Shown one piece after another: positions 6,590 through 7,758 of a stretch of DNA of 7,758 bases (the first letter of the stretch is position 1; each line of letters begins with the position of its first letter). This DNA is from an uncultured Clostridia bacterium (GTDB lineage: Bacteria > Bacillota > Clostridia > Oscillospirales > Oscillospiraceae). The DNA is taken from contig CAMVOG010000107.1 in the NCBI GenBank assembly GCA_947169005.1, positions 1-7,758 on the forward strand, written 5' to 3'. The notes beneath the pieces were generated by a model, which was not told the origin of the DNA, searched no databases, and saw only the letters and a list, made by a program, of their open reading frames with translations. Position numbers and translations under genes: made by a program.

Positions 6590-6612
6590 CAAAAAGATAC
6601 TCCTTTTGGGGA

Positions 6613-6641
6613 ATGAAAAAAACAGAAAAGCGGTATATGAT
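6613..6641 (+). promoter_or_regulatory. Candidate promoter for the receiver-like gene
   Basis: ATGAAA at 6613-6618 (four of six matches to TTGACA) and TATGAT at 6636-6641 (five of six to TATAAT) are 17 bases apart. They lie downstream of the heptamer hairpin and about 50 bases upstream of the ATG at 6691. This suggests the last two genes can be transcribed separately from the sensor-kinase operon. Confidence 0.5.
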
Positions 6642-6690
6642 AGGAGCAAGAACAGAAAGCGGGGGCGTGCCTCCGCGGGAGGGATGACGG

Positions 6691-7080
6691 ATGACCCGGG
6701 TGCTGATCAACGTTTCGGGCACTCTTTATGCCAGCGGCATCGAGCTGGCGCTGAAGAAAAACGGCAATTTCCGCACGGCGGTGCTGCGGTCCGGGGACCC
6801 GGAGCAGGTGGTGACAGCCTGCCGGGAGCAGGGGGCCGAGGTGCTGCTGCTGGGCGTCACGCCGATGCCGGGCTTTACGGTGCGGGAGCGGCGGGAGCTG
6901 ATCGCCCGCCTGCGCCGGGAGCTGCCGGCCTGCCGCCTTGTCCTCATCGTGGACGACAGCGTTTCCGAGGATGTGAACGAGGACGTGAAGACCCTGAAGC
7001 AGACTGGCGTGATCGACGCCTTCCTCTTTACCTCCGCCGCGAACTTCTCCTATCTTTCCGCCATTTTGCAAAGCATTTAA
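6691..7080 (+). CDS. Stand-alone receiver-like protein lacking phosphorylation residues
   Basis: A 129-residue soluble protein whose alternating hydrophobic strands and helices look like a CheY/receiver fold, with no output domain. Strand 1 reads VLINVSG where a receiver has an acidic pair. Strand 3 reads AEVLLLGVTPMPG (49-61), in which the phosphoacceptor Asp position is Gly55, although the MPG that usually follows remains. Strand 4 is CRLVLIVDD, with acidic residues where Thr/Ser is expected, and strand 5 (DAFLFTSAA) has no conserved Lys. If the fold is right, it is a pseudo-receiver that cannot be phosphorylated in the usual way and may act by protein binding. The start is set by GGGAGGG (6677-6683), seven bases before the ATG. 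It is followed after 30 bases by the membrane protein gene and probably shares its transcript. The call rests on pattern similarity only; a different Rossmann-like fold is possible. Confidence 0.6.
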   Translation: MTRVLINVSGTLYASGIELALKKNGNFRTAVLRSGDPEQVVTACREQGAEVLLLGVTPMPGFTVRERRELIARLRRELPACRLVLIVDDSVSEDVNEDVKTLKQTGVIDAFLFTSAANFSYLSAILQSI

Positions 7081-7110
7081 GGGCCGCTGGGCGGCGGAAG
7101 GGAGAAGCCA

Positions 7111-7602
7111 ATGAAGAAAAAGGTTTTGACGGGCCTGGCCATCGGGATCGGCGTCGTCTGCATCCTGGCAACGATCATTTTTACGCTCTTTGATTTCAAG
7201 CCCCGCACGGGGACCCCGGACAACAACACCCTCTCCTGCGTCTGGCACTACGCCGGGCCCGAGGGAGAGCAGCGGGCGGTGCTGGAGCGGCAGGGCAGCC
7301 GCGTCATCCGCTTTACGCTGGAGCAGACCGTGGATGGACGGACGGAGAAAAAGGAAAACTACGTCCCCGTGGGGGCAGAGGACAAGCTGAAAACCCTTTG
7401 GGAGCGCTATGAACTCTCCACCTGGAAGGACCTGCCCGCCGCCGGGAGCGCCGAAGGCCCCGTCCGGGAGATTTCCTTGACCCTGGGCGAGCGGGAGCTT
7501 TCCTGGGACAGCAGCCTGGCCCTCCCCGAAAACGGCGAGGCCTTCCTCGAAGCCCTGCGGGCGCTTCTGAGCGACTACGCCAAGACGGAGCTGTGGGGAT
7601 GA
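7111..7602 (+). CDS. Single-TM exported protein of unknown function
   Basis: I do not recognise this 163-residue protein. The N-terminus MKKK followed by a hydrophobic stretch at about 6-27 (VLTGLAIGIGVVCILATIIF) is a signal anchor or uncleaved signal peptide. No lipobox Cys is evident, although C17 lies inside the hydrophobic stretch. The remaining 135 residues, presumably outside the membrane, are mostly polar. They show strand-like alternation (VIRFTLEQ, REISLTLGERELSW) and two helical stretches (DKLKTLWERYEL and EAFLEALRALLSDYAK). There is one Trp-rich area and no catalytic motif I can name. The ATG has AAGGGAG (7098-7104) six bases upstream. Coming 30 bases after the receiver-like gene with no terminator between, it is probably co-transcribed with it. 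The TGA stop is followed almost at once by a heptamer repeat array. Confidence 0.75.
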   Translation: MKKKVLTGLAIGIGVVCILATIIFTLFDFKPRTGTPDNNTLSCVWHYAGPEGEQRAVLERQGSRVIRFTLEQTVDGRTEKKENYVPVGAEDKLKTLWERYELSTWKDLPAAGSAEGPVREISLTLGERELSWDSSLALPENGEAFLEALRALLSDYAKTELWG

Positions 7603-7603
7603 T

Positions 7604-7652
7604 CAATTATCAATTTGCAATTTGCAATGAGTCTATAGTCTATAGTCGATAG
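7604..7652. repeat. Heptanucleotide repeat array 3, with a switch of unit
   Basis: Seven contiguous 7-base units. The first four are CAATTAT, CAATTTG, CAATTTG and CAATGAG; the last three are TCTATAG, TCTATAG and TCGATAG. The 7-base phase is unbroken at the change of unit. The array begins two bases after the TGA stop of the membrane protein gene. It is unrelated in sequence to the other two arrays but has the same period and the same position at a gene end. Confidence 0.85.
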
Positions 7653-7694
7653 AGGGCCTCTATATAAACTACTGTTTTTTAGTAGACGGTTGCG

Positions 7695-7758
7695 GGAAGC
7701 GCTTCCTGGCTTCCCCTTGGGGGAAGCTGTCGCCCGCAGGCGACTTAAGTGACGCCCC
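7695..7758. repeat. Structured intergenic element with three consecutive dyads, cut by the window edge
   Basis: Three symmetrical elements lie end to end: a perfect 12-base palindrome, GGAAGCGCTTCC (7695-7706); a hairpin of GCTTCCCC (7709-7716) with GGGGAAGC (7720-7727) around a 3-base loop; and a hairpin of GTCGCC (7729-7734) with GGCGAC (7739-7744) around CGCA. The arrangement GCTTCCCC-hairpin then GTCGCC-hairpin resembles, from memory, a dispersed two-hairpin intergenic repeat common in gut Clostridia genomes. No coding frame is evident here. Confidence 0.55.

Noticed and set aside
2375..7652. The repeat arrays as CRISPR arrays
   Set aside because: The units are 7 bases and contiguous, without spacers of 25-40 bases, and no cas gene is present.
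7669..7685. CTACT/AGTAG hairpin with a T-rich loop as the terminator of the last operon
   Set aside because: It has only 5 base pairs, the T-run lies in the loop rather than after the stem, and the predicted stability is poor.

Overview
The window is GC-rich, tightly packed bacterial DNA with strong AGGAGG-type ribosome binding sites. A bacterial glutaminyl-tRNA synthetase, a short DUF2284 protein, a small Amidase_6 protein and a 7TM-type sensor next to a small histidine kinase all suggest a high-GC gut Clostridia member, probably near Oscillospiraceae. This placement rests on recognising protein families, not on a search.

Layout: (1) 1-584, minus strand: the 5' third of glnS, running off the left edge. 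(2) 585-796: a divergent promoter region serving glnS and the next gene. (3) 797-1738: a short-chain dehydrogenase/reductase with a good sigma-70-type promoter, closed by a strong intrinsic terminator at 1753-1784. (4) 1812-2378: a Cys-rich DUF2284 predicted metal-binding protein. (5) 2404-2877, minus: a small Amidase_6 protein that lacks a normal start codon. (6) 2946-6491: a three-gene signalling operon with overlapping junctions: a polytopic 7TM sensor with no visible kinase catalytic motifs, a three-TM histidine kinase with a PAS-like domain, and a NarL/LuxR-type response regulator. (7) 6691-7602: a stand-alone receiver-like protein that lacks the receiver active-site residues, followed by an unrecognised single-TM exported protein. 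(8) 7603-7758: intergenic repeats and hairpins.

The three-gene operon probably works as one pathway: the 7TM protein senses a signal at the membrane, the kinase next to it supplies the phosphodonor histidine and ATPase domain, and the LuxR-type regulator changes transcription. The degenerate receiver encoded just downstream may be an accessory part or an independent protein.

The most unusual DNA-level signal is a set of three intergenic arrays (2375-2410, 6501-6584 and 7604-7652). All have a 7-bp period but different unit sequences, and each sits at or just after the 3' end of a gene. In the first, both convergent genes take their stop codons from the repeat. In the second, the units switch orientation halfway and form a long hairpin. 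In the third, the unit sequence changes while the 7-bp phase is kept. They resemble the heptanucleotide STRR repeats of heterocystous cyanobacteria in form, and I do not recognise them as a named family here.
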